This document shows positions 1 to 5,890 of a stretch of DNA of 5,890 nucleotides, piece after piece. The stretch lies in the NCBI GenBank assembly GCA_900552085.1, contig URYB01000172.1, forward strand, positions 1 to 5,890, read 5' to 3'. Origin of the DNA: an uncultured Lachnobacterium sp. Lineage in GTDB: Bacteria; Bacillota; Clostridia; Lachnospirales; Lachnospiraceae. The number at the start of each line of letters is the position of its first letter. The first letter of the stretch is position 1. A model generated the notes under the pieces. The model had not been told where the DNA came from, made no database searches, and worked only from the letters and a program-made list of their open reading frames with translations. Made by a program: the position numbers and the translations under genes.

Positions 1-488
1 AGAGACTGTGGACTCGCCGGTTTGCGGTATACAATCGTAACATCCGCGCCACTCTTAATATGAGCATCCAATAATGTATTAAAATCAAAGTTCACCGCCA
101 TATTGGCATCACTGAGAATCACATATTTTTCTGTCTGTTTCATCAGATATCCGCGGATACTCTCTAACGCTTCGATTCTTCCGGAGAACACCTTGATCTG
201 TTTTTCTGCAAACGGAGGAACAATGTTCAATCCACCATTTTTTCTTGCCAGATCCCACTCGCGGCCATTGCCGAGGTGATCCAACAGTGAGTGATAATTC
301 TTACGTACTAAAATAGAAATATTGTCAATGCCACAGTGTACCATAGAGGAAATCATAAAATCGCACATACGGTATCTGCTGGCAAATGGAATGGAAGCCA
401 TCAAACGCTCCGACACTAAATCCGGTACTAAGGAATCATAACTGTTTGGGAAAATAATTCCCAGTGCCTCTGCCTTTGAACTAATCAT
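1..488 (-). CDS. glgD: GlgD, ADP-glucose pyrophosphorylase paralogous subunit (3'-truncated by window edge)
   Basis: This is the N-terminal 162 residues of GlgD, the second subunit of the Firmicute ADP-glucose pyrophosphorylase, which pairs with GlgC in cytoplasmic glycogen synthesis. The protein starts MISSKAEALGIIFPNSYDSL and aligns by eye with the GlgC encoded just upstream. IPFASRYRMCDF (residues 33-44) matches GlgC VPFGGKYRIIDF, and HLGNGREWDLARKNGG matches YIGNGQPWDLDRLYGG. The catalytic signatures are eroded: the GGxGxRL nucleotide loop is missing and GlgC's LSGD is LSDAN (residues 125-129). This is characteristic of GlgD, which in studied Firmicutes is a regulatory or weakly active partner that boosts GlgC. 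The ATG overlaps the end of glgC by 8 nt (ATGATTAG) and follows AAGGAGGG with 8 nt between, indicating translational coupling. The remaining C-terminal part, normally another 200 or so residues with a left-handed beta-helix, lies outside the window. Confidence 0.93.
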   Translation of the reverse strand, partial: MISSKAEALGIIFPNSYDSLVPDLVSERLMASIPFASRYRMCDFMISSMVHCGIDNISILVRKNYHSLLDHLGNGREWDLARKNGGLNIVPPFAEKQIKVFSGRIEALESIRGYLMKQTEKYVILSDANMAVNFDFNTLLDAHIKSGADVTIVYRKPASPQS

Positions 489-1692
489 GCTGCTCGCCCT
501 CCTTCACGTCTTCATATACCATTGCATTCGGTCCAATCTTGGCATTCTTTCCGATGGTAACATTGGAAGCTACGGTTGCAACTTCTCCCACGCTGCCATC
601 TGCCGGCTTCTGTCCAACGACTGCATTCTCTTCAATCACAACATTCTCTGCAAGAATACAATGCTTTACAATTGCACCGGACTTAATGGTTGTCCGCCCC
701 ATGACAACAGCATCTTCTACTACTGCACCTTTCTCAACGGTTACACCGGAAAACAAAACAGAATGTTTTACCGTTCCCTGTATGTTGCAACCATCGGTCA
801 CCATCGACTCTTCCACGATTGCATCTTCACCGATACGATGACCGGTCATTCCACTGTTTCTGCTGTAAATCTTCCAGTTCTCATCAAAAAGGTTGATTCC
901 ACTGTGCTCCGGATCGAGGACTTCCATGTTTGCCTCCCAGAGAGATGGGATTGTTCCTACATCTTTCCAGTATCCGTTAAAGTGATAAGCATACATCTTG
1001 CGGTTATCGCGAAGAAGGTTTGGAATAATATTATTACCGAAATCATTCTCTGAATTCGGATCGTTTTCATCTTCAATCAGATATTTCTTTAAAATATCCC
1101 AGTTAAATATGTAGATTCCCATAGAAGCCAGATTCGACTTTGGATTCTTTGGCTTCTCCTGAAACTCTGTAATACGGTCATTTTCATCTGCGACCATCAG
1201 TCCAAAACGGGACGCATCTTCCCATGGAACTTCCATGACCGCAACGGAGAATTCCGCACCCTTTTCCTTATGAAATTCAAGGAAATCACTGTAATCCTGC
1301 TTACAAATCTGGTCTCCTGACAAAATGATGACATACTGCGGATCATAACGCTCAATAAATGCGATATTCTGATAAATTGCGTTCGCAGTTCCCTTGTACC
1401 AGTCCGATCCGGACGCCTTCTGATACGGTGGAAGTACATGTACACCACCATAAAGACGGTCAAGATCCCACGGCTGACCATTGCCGATATACTCATTCAA
1501 AACAAACGGCTGATACTGGGTTAAAATTCCCACAGTGTCAATACCTGAATTTACACAATTGGAGAGTGGAAAATCGATAATTCTGTACTTTCCACCAAAC
1601 GGTACTGCTGGTTTTGCAAGTTTCTGTGTCAATGCATAGAGTCTGGAACCCTGGCCTCCGGCAAGTAACATTGCAACTAGTTCTTTTGCCAT
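481..1692 (-). CDS. glgC: Glucose-1-phosphate adenylyltransferase, catalytic subunit GlgC
   Basis: GlgC makes ADP-glucose and pyrophosphate from ATP and glucose-1-phosphate (EC 2.7.7.27), the committed step of bacterial glycogen synthesis. The 403-residue protein has the usual family length. Visible motifs: nucleotide loop LLAGGQGSRL (residues 9-18), KPAVPFGGKYRIIDFPLSNC (27-46), WYKGTANAI (98-106), metal/catalytic Asp in LSGD (D127), glucose-1-phosphate site FQEKP (K180), SMGIYIF (190-196) and YWKDVGT (241-247). Residues from about 285 to 395 are hexapeptide-like repeats of a left-handed beta-helix. An in-frame ATG six codons upstream (1710) would give MKGDTF-, but it has no ribosome site before it, whereas AAGGGGG lies 8 nt before the ATG at 1692, so the shorter start is chosen. 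The stop overlaps glgD. One oddity is that the usual GDHIYK after the catalytic Asp reads GDQICK here. Confidence 0.96.
   Translation of the reverse strand: MAKELVAMLLAGGQGSRLYALTQKLAKPAVPFGGKYRIIDFPLSNCVNSGIDTVGILTQYQPFVLNEYIGNGQPWDLDRLYGGVHVLPPYQKASGSDWYKGTANAIYQNIAFIERYDPQYVIILSGDQICKQDYSDFLEFHKEKGAEFSVAVMEVPWEDASRFGLMVADENDRITEFQEKPKNPKSNLASMGIYIFNWDILKKYLIEDENDPNSENDFGNNIIPNLLRDNRKMYAYHFNGYWKDVGTIPSLWEANMEVLDPEHSGINLFDENWKIYSRNSGMTGHRIGEDAIVEESMVTDGCNIQGTVKHSVLFSGVTVEKGAVVEDAVVMGRTTIKSGAIVKHCILAENVVIEENAVVGQKPADGSVGEVATVASNVTIGKNAKIGPNAMVYEDVKEGEQHD
497..504 (-). promoter_or_regulatory. Ribosome binding site of glgD inside the glgC 3' end
   Basis: AAGGAGGG on the minus strand lies 8 nt before the glgD ATG (488-486) and within the last codons of glgC. 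It fixes the glgD start and shows that glgD is translated from the glgC message. Confidence 0.85.
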
Positions 1693-1700
1693 AAAAGTAT

Positions 1701-1707
1701 CCCCCTT
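1701..1707 (-). promoter_or_regulatory. Ribosome binding site deciding the glgC start
   Basis: AAGGGGG on the minus strand is 8 nt before the ATG at 1692-1690. It overlaps the upstream in-frame ATG (1710-1708), making that ATG an unlikely start; no purine-rich site precedes 1710. Confidence 0.75.
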
Positions 1708-1731
1708 CATATTACATTTTTGTTATAAAAC

Positions 1732-1761
1732 TATCCTATCATATGTAGGATAAAATTCCTA
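1732..1761. promoter_or_regulatory. Candidate operator: alternating TCCTA/TAGGA half-sites upstream of glgC
   Basis: On the plus strand, TATCCTA (1732-1738) is followed by its perfect reverse complement TAGGATA (1746-1752), and a third element TTCCTA (1756-1761) forms a second dyad with TAGGA (1746-1750). The two direct copies start about 23 bp apart (TATCCTA at 1732, ATTCCTA at 1755), roughly two helical turns. The cluster lies 40-70 nt before the glgC ATG and flanks a possible -10 box, as a repressor operator would. The first dyad could instead form a weak AT-rich hairpin with 7 bp stem and 7 nt loop. The regulator is unknown, and in AT-rich DNA such repeats can occur by chance. Confidence 0.4.
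1738..1743 (-). promoter_or_regulatory. Possible -10 box of a glgCD promoter
   Basis: TATGAT on the minus strand resembles the sigma-A -10 consensus. It would start transcription near 1731, about 39 nt before the glgC ATG. No convincing TTGACA-like -35 is found at 16-18 bp spacing (the nearest candidate, TTGCGA at 1773-1768, is 24 bp away), so this is a weak call. glgC may also receive readthrough from the helicase gene. Confidence 0.25.
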
Positions 1762-1791
1762 GTTACTTCGCAAATTTTCGTATAATTATTA

Positions 1792-4386
1792 TTATTTTAA
1801 CGCATTTTTAACCTTTTTCTTACAAATACAGCTATTTTTCTGACTTGAAAGTGATTTCATGCGCCCCTCCATAAGTACCTTTTTCCCCGGATCATTCTTT
1901 GTATACATCAGTTCGTAGGTTCCCATGTAAGGTTCCATGCACGAAGCGAACAGCTGTGCATCTTCTTTTTTCTTCGAGAAAATTTCCGGCACCGCATAGA
2001 TACCATCTGCCCCATCATGCTTCTTTGGCTTTACCAGAAGATATCTCTGCTGATTGATCGGTCCGAAAAACTCACTGACGCACTGGGCAAAAAGCGCACG
2101 GTCACGACTGCTGCCTCCGACAAGATATACCGTCTGTTCATCCGGTCCGTTTTCTTCCGCCGCAACACTGGCTCTGCCGTCTTCCAACAGATGCTGCTCT
2201 TTCATCGCCTTGGCTATTCCATCCCCAAAAGCATTCAGGCGTTTTACTGCCGTGCCCATTGCCTTGGCTTTTCTTCTTTTTGCCAGTGTCTTTCCAAGAA
2301 ATGCCAGCGCGCTTACACCAAACGCCAGCGGGAATACTGCTGGAAGTGACCAGACAAGTCCCGTGGCAACTGCTGCCGCAAGTGTGACGGCTGCCGCCTT
2401 TTTCTCTTCTTTTTTCTCCTGGTCATATACCGTCGTCGGCACAACGGACGCATCTACCTGTGTCTCATCCGCAATCTGCATCTTCTTTGTGATTGTCAAT
2501 GCTCTCTGCCAGCGTTCTTTTAACGTCTGCCGCTGTCCGGAAAGCGCCAGCATCTGCTGATTCATCGAACGTACATGTTCCTCATCGAACGGCGACTGGA
2601 TAATCGACAGACGGCTGATACCGCTTTCGATCACGTCCTCGGTGTAATGCAGTCCAAGGAAATGTTCCATACGGCGGGACAAAAGTGAAAAATCCTCGCT
2701 GATCTCATTGTCTGCCTGCGCCTCGTTCCACGGGCGCAGACACACCAGATGCCAGATGTTGCTCGTCTTGTCCGGCACATCCTTAAACACACGGATCGCG
2801 CGTCCGCGCATCTGGTTACTGAGCATAAAGGAACCTACAAAACTTGCCAGGATCAGGGAATTGATACAAGGCGAATCCCAGCCTTCTCCCAGCAGCGATT
2901 TTGTTCCAATCAGCACCTGCATATAGCCTTTGGTAAAGATGTTGGTCACGGCTCCGGTCAGGAAATGCGCATCGCCCACCGCCGTCACTTTGATGTAATC
3001 ATTTTCTCCGAAATTTCCCACCGGAGCGAAATTCACCTTCCCGGTATCTGCGATTTCCTGCTCCAATGCTTCCCTTGCCTCTGCCGGAATGATCACAATC
3101 GTTCCGCACAGCACGCCAAGCCGAATATCCTTTTTCTGTGCTTCATTTTCTCTTCGCAGCATCTCAAAGAACGGCAGCACGCCAAGTGCCGTCACATCCT
3201 TCTGCGGATCTCCAATATTCTTTTCGTGTTCTTTGCGAATATAATCGGTCAGAACGAGAAGACGTAACTCTTTTCCGGTTGCAGCATATTCATGGAAAAC
3301 AATGTCACGGATACTGTTGCATTTTCCAAGCGATGTTGTAAGCATCTTTTCGACTGCCGGATTCGCTGCCAGCATGACTTTCTTCTTATCGATCAGACCC
3401 TGGGATTTCAGACGGTCAATCACACTCTCACGATACTCCTTCTCACATGGATAGGCATCCGTGTCATCATAAAGGAACTCCTGCAGAAGCTGCTCCATCG
3501 CATCCACCGTCATCGCCGGTGCAACCGGATTGCCAAGCATGGTCTGCCAAAGCTGCGTGTCCTGCTTTAACTCTGCCACCATTGCGCGGCTTCTCTCCTC
3601 GAAACTTTTTACTTCCTGTTCTTCTTCTTTTGTCGGATAGTTGAAATAAACATAGTCCTGATGCGGACAAAGACTTCCCTCTTTTACCAGCTCCGGAATC
3701 GTTATCTCCTCATCAATTTCCCCGCACATATTCATATAGCGGTTCCACATCGCCGGCGTGGAATCGTAAGGCGGTGTCGCGGTCAGTGCAATAATGCGGA
3801 GATTGCCAAGCTGATTTTTGAAATCTTCCAGTGCTTTCCACCACTCGCTGCGCAGATGATGACATTCGTCGAGACAAAGCACTCCGATGCCCGCAACTTT
3901 CATTGTTGCTACGAGATCAAATTCCTTGTAGTCCTCGGTTTTGCCGGTACTGTTTGCTCCGGCTGCGGAAATGGACGCAGCATTGCCAGTATCATCCGTA
4001 TCGTTCTCACCATCTGCAGATACTTCTCCCGTATCTTTTCCGCGGGTCATGGCACTGTGCAGTGACTGATAGGTTGCAACTGTGATTGCCTTTGGCTCCT
4101 TCAGACTCTGCGACAGATAATCGTCCGGATTGATACCTTCGCAGAGAAAAGCCTCCGCGATACGTGCCACCCACTGCTCCCGAATGGTAATGGACGGTGT
4201 CAGCACAAGCGCCTTTTCATTTAATCTGCGGATCAGCTCGATACCAAGCGTTGTCTTGCCGGATCCCGGTGCTGCCACAATATGGATTCTTCCATCGGAC
4301 AGATACTTTCCTGCATTCTGCAATACCCGCGCCTGATAATCGCGCCATTTCCCTTTGAACTGTAAGATTCCCTGATAATTGAACAT
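1792..4386 (-). CDS. DEAD/DEAH-type superfamily 2 helicase with C-terminal hydrophobic segment and unknown domain
   Basis: An ATP-dependent nucleic-acid translocase or helicase of superfamily 2, ResIII-like in its N-terminal half; the substrate is unknown. Visible motifs: WRDYQARVLQ (14-23), Walker A APGSGKTT (39-46, K44), Ia VLTPS (61-65), Ib VATYQSL (103-109), II DECH (173-176), III LTATPP (201-206), a domain-2 strand LRLLVLTDY (374-382), V IGTKSLLGEGWDSP (493-506), and VI QMRGRAIR (525-532) with arginine fingers. All core motifs are intact, so it should be an active ATPase. Residues 113-155 are a low-complexity Asp/Ser/Ala/Gly-rich insert between Ib and II. After the core come an Ala-rich hydrophobic stretch (about 664-698), a basic KRRKAK segment, a compact domain (about 752-845), and a Lys-rich tail. 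No nuclease motif was recognised. The ATG follows AAGGAG by 6 nt, and the gene begins 37 nt after the JetC-like ATPase gene, probably in the same operon. It is followed by glgC without a clear terminator. Confidence 0.88.
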   Translation of the reverse strand: MFNYQGILQFKGKWRDYQARVLQNAGKYLSDGRIHIVAAPGSGKTTLGIELIRRLNEKALVLTPSITIREQWVARIAEAFLCEGINPDDYLSQSLKEPKAITVATYQSLHSAMTRGKDTGEVSADGENDTDDTGNAASISAAGANSTGKTEDYKEFDLVATMKVAGIGVLCLDECHHLRSEWWKALEDFKNQLGNLRIIALTATPPYDSTPAMWNRYMNMCGEIDEEITIPELVKEGSLCPHQDYVYFNYPTKEEEQEVKSFEERSRAMVAELKQDTQLWQTMLGNPVAPAMTVDAMEQLLQEFLYDDTDAYPCEKEYRESVIDRLKSQGLIDKKKVMLAANPAVEKMLTTSLGKCNSIRDIVFHEYAATGKELRLLVLTDYIRKEHEKNIGDPQKDVTALGVLPFFEMLRRENEAQKKDIRLGVLCGTIVIIPAEAREALEQEIADTGKVNFAPVGNFGENDYIKVTAVGDAHFLTGAVTNIFTKGYMQVLIGTKSLLGEGWDSPCINSLILASFVGSFMLSNQMRGRAIRVFKDVPDKTSNIWHLVCLRPWNEAQADNEISEDFSLLSRRMEHFLGLHYTEDVIESGISRLSIIQSPFDEEHVRSMNQQMLALSGQRQTLKERWQRALTITKKMQIADETQVDASVVPTTVYDQEKKEEKKAAAVTLAAAVATGLVWSLPAVFPLAFGVSALAFLGKTLAKRRKAKAMGTAVKRLNAFGDGIAKAMKEQHLLEDGRASVAAEENGPDEQTVYLVGGSSRDRALFAQCVSEFFGPINQQRYLLVKPKKHDGADGIYAVPEIFSKKKEDAQLFASCMEPYMGTYELMYTKNDPGKKVLMEGRMKSLSSQKNSCICKKKVKNALK

Positions 4387-4392
4387 AACCTT

Positions 4393-4398
4393 CTCCTT
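4393..4398 (-). promoter_or_regulatory. Ribosome binding site of the helicase gene
   Basis: AAGGAG lies 6 nt before the ATG (4386-4384) in the short gap after the upstream stop. The gap shows no promoter or terminator hairpin, which supports co-transcription with the SMC-like gene. Confidence 0.8.
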
Positions 4399-4423
4399 TT
4401 TATTTTTTCTGCGTCAGCAATAC

Positions 4424-5848
4424 TTAATTCTCGCTGTCGCCCTCTAACATCTTCAAGTAATCCCCCTTATTAATATGAATCATCGAAATGCGGTTCTTGA
4501 GTCTGCGGAATGCATAGACGCAATCCACATTCTGAATCAGTGACTGCAGACGTTCATCCGGCACACAGACCACAAGCTGCAGCCCAAGCTGTCTTGCATA
4601 ATGCAGGCAGACTTCGCTTCGCTCCTTGTCCATCTTGGAAAAAGCCTCATCCAAAAGCACAAGGCGGATCTTTGACTCGCGGTTGCTCTGCTGCATATAA
4701 AGCATGGCAAAACCTGCAAACAATGCAACGTATTTCGGGTTCTGTCCCTCACCGCCGGAATCTCTTCCTGCCATATCATCGACATAATTTTTCTTGATGT
4801 TTCCGTCCGTGTCTTCCGACTGTTCGTACATGCTGAATTTCAGATAGGTACGGTAATCCGCGTATTTTTCCATCTCTTTGCGATGCTTGTCACGGTTCGA
4901 TGCATCCTCATCCACCGGCGGCATGAACTTGTCCGTCAGACGTCGGATCTGTGTCTCGTATTTCTGGTAGAACGCGTCCTCCCCAAAACTTATCTGTCCA
5001 TCCAGATCACGATCCATCACTTTCATATCCAGTTCTTCTGCGGTAAGCATCTCATAGAACTGGCGGTTCTCATCATCCGTCGGTAAAATATCAATCTGGT
5101 AAATACTGTCGGAGAATGAAATTTTTGCAAGGAGCGCATTGATCTCCCTGCGGTGTCTTTTGGCACCTTTGATTTCACTGTGAATCGTTGCAATAACATT
5201 TTCACGTAACATCTTATATACGAGCTGGTACTGGTCATCAAACTGTTTTTTGTACTCCGGCTCAAAATTGTTTCTTGACTGTTCAAGCAGTTCGTCATAG
5301 ACACGGTTGTCCTTTTCCATTCCTCCAAAGTTGAAAGACGGATAGGTCTTATTGAAGTTCGTACGCGCTCTTCCTCTCGCCTCTTCTTCTGTTTCCTGCG
5401 TTTTTTCCAGCTGTGCTTTCTTTGCCAGTGATTCTTTTCTCAACGCATACGTGTGGCCGTTTTCAATCTCTTCAAGCACCTCTGTCTGCAGTTCTTCATT
5501 CGGGACAAAGCCTTCCTGCAGCAGTTCTAACTCTTCGGTGCGGTCCTGAATATCCCGCTCCTTGCCACCGAGCTTTCGCTCTTTTTCATTGTGTTTTTCC
5601 TGAACATCCCCGCTCTGGGTTTCCAGTTCCCGGATTGCTTCTTTTAGGCCGCGCTCCTGCTCCTGCAACTGTTTGATATAGGTGCCTTCCTTCATATCCG
5701 CAATTTCATGCTTTAACTGTTCCGCCTGTGTCTGATATTCACTCAGTCGTTTCTGTGCTCCTGCCATCTGCGCAATACGCTCAAATGTCAGATTCTGCAA
5801 ACGTTCCAATTCATTGACCGGCTGCAATGCTGCGACTTCCTGCCGCAA
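4424..5848 (-). CDS. JetC/SbcC/MukB-like SMC ATPase, C-terminal part (open frame downstream of an in-frame stop)
   Basis: This is the C-terminal half or less of an SMC-type DNA-loop ATPase: long coiled coil (residues 1 to about 165), a mixed head-proximal region (about 165-340), then the C-terminal ATPase half. The head shows YRTYLKFSMY, ABC signature SGGEGQNP (364-371), Walker B LVLLDEAF (396-403) with catalytic E401, and a D-loop region KMDKERSE followed by LGLQLVVCVP. The signature-Walker B-GLQ pattern fits the SbcCD_C/JetC-type ATPases of Wadjet condensins, which load onto plasmid DNA. Walker A would lie in the missing N-terminal part. The first possible start in this frame is a TTG at 5848, which is probably not the real start: the frame continues upstream past a TAG (5869-5867) as coiled-coil-like sequence. 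The gene is therefore either a 3' fragment of a broken gene or carries a sequencing error. It ends 37 nt before the helicase ATG. A perfect EF-hand-type loop occurs at residues 279-290. Assignment to JetC specifically is inference; SMC-like ATPase is solid. Confidence 0.8.
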   Translation of the reverse strand: MRQEVAALQPVNELERLQNLTFERIAQMAGAQKRLSEYQTQAEQLKHEIADMKEGTYIKQLQEQERGLKEAIRELETQSGDVQEKHNEKERKLGGKERDIQDRTEELELLQEGFVPNEELQTEVLEEIENGHTYALRKESLAKKAQLEKTQETEEEARGRARTNFNKTYPSFNFGGMEKDNRVYDELLEQSRNNFEPEYKKQFDDQYQLVYKMLRENVIATIHSEIKGAKRHRREINALLAKISFSDSIYQIDILPTDDENRQFYEMLTAEELDMKVMDRDLDGQISFGEDAFYQKYETQIRRLTDKFMPPVDEDASNRDKHRKEMEKYADYRTYLKFSMYEQSEDTDGNIKKNYVDDMAGRDSGGEGQNPKYVALFAGFAMLYMQQSNRESKIRLVLLDEAFSKMDKERSEVCLHYARQLGLQLVVCVPDERLQSLIQNVDCVYAFRRLKNRISMIHINKGDYLKMLEGDSEN

Positions 5849-5866
5849 AGCGATCAGCTGCTCCTC

Positions 5867-5890
5867 CTACTCCGCCGTCTCTTCCTCGTG
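5867..5890 (-). pseudogene. Upstream remnant of the SMC-like gene ending in an in-frame TAG
   Basis: Read in the frame of the downstream ATPase, the last bases of the window give HEEETAE, then TAG, then EEQLIALRQEVAALQ. Both sides are acidic, heptad-like coiled coil, so they look like one original helix. One base change of CAG, GAG or AAG would create the TAG. The other two frames here give Arg/Ser-rich or Gly-rich peptides unlike the neighbourhood, so a frameshift is less likely than a nonsense change. Only 21 coding bases are visible upstream, so the call is tentative. Confidence 0.55.

Noticed and set aside
1693..1710. Longer glgC start at 1710 (MKGDTF-)
   Set aside because: No ribosome binding site precedes it, while its own codons contain the AAGGGGG site that serves the ATG at 1692; the family normally begins a few residues before the LLAGGxGxRL motif.
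1732..1752. Rho-independent terminator for the helicase gene
   Set aside because: The 7-bp stem is almost all A/T with a 7-nt loop and is followed by only four T bases, so it is too weak to call.
2017..2560. Plus-strand open frames inside the helicase gene
   Set aside because: They are out-of-frame shadows rich in Ser, Cys and Arg with no recognisable domains or ribosome sites, opposite a gene with intact helicase motifs. The same holds for the plus-strand frames over glgC and the SMC gene.
4784..4819. A second EF-hand-like DTDGNI segment (SMC residues 344-355)
   Set aside because: The loop starts with Ser and lacks the acidic residue at position 12. In JetC-like proteins this place just before the SGGE signature is normally a beta-hairpin turn, so it is better read as a turn.
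5846..5848. TTG at 5848 as the genuine start of a complete 474-residue protein
   Set aside because: SMC-type ATPases need an N-terminal Walker A half, the reading continues upstream as coiled coil beyond the TAG, and the AGGAGG is 14 nt away, too far for efficient use at this TTG.
1..5890. CRISPR arrays, tRNA/rRNA genes, insertion sequences
   Set aside because: No regularly spaced repeats, cloverleaf-like sequences or transposase-like proteins were seen on either strand.

Overview
The window reads as a chromosomal segment of a low-to-mid-GC Firmicute, most likely a gut Clostridia/Lachnospiraceae-type organism. This is inferred from the glgC-glgD pair (a Firmicute arrangement), strong AGGAGG-type ribosome binding sites, and the protein style. 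No tool-based taxonomy was possible. All recognisable genes lie on the minus strand, so transcription runs from position 5890 toward position 1.

Layout in transcription order: (1) 5890-4424, the C-terminal part of a large SbcC/MukB/JetC-like SMC ATPase: coiled coil, ABC-type signature SGGEGQ, Walker B LVLLDEAF. Its reading frame is interrupted near the window edge by an in-frame TAG (5869-5867) with coiled-coil-like coding on both sides. (2) 4386-1792, an 864-residue superfamily 2 DEAD/DEAH-type helicase with motif II DECH, a low-complexity insert, and a C-terminal extension containing a hydrophobic segment and an unrecognised domain. It starts 37 nt after the SMC gene, behind a good ribosome binding site, so the two are probably one operon. 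(3) A 99-nt AT-rich gap (1791-1693) with three TCCTA/TAGGA half-sites and a possible -10 box. (4) 1692-481, glgC, catalytic ADP-glucose pyrophosphorylase. (5) 488 to the left edge, glgD, its paralogous partner subunit, overlapping glgC by 8 nt and cut by the window end.

The right part looks like an accessory DNA-processing or defence module: a JetC-like condensin ATPase plus a helicase. In described Wadjet loci the ATPase gene jetC is followed by the nuclease gene jetD. Here the next gene is a helicase instead, which is the most interesting feature of the window. The upstream genes (jetA/jetB-like, if any) are outside the window, so a system cannot be claimed. The left part is housekeeping glycogen synthesis: GlgC and GlgD supply ADP-glucose to glycogen synthase. 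No RNA genes, CRISPR arrays, insertion sequences or convincing rho-independent terminators were seen.
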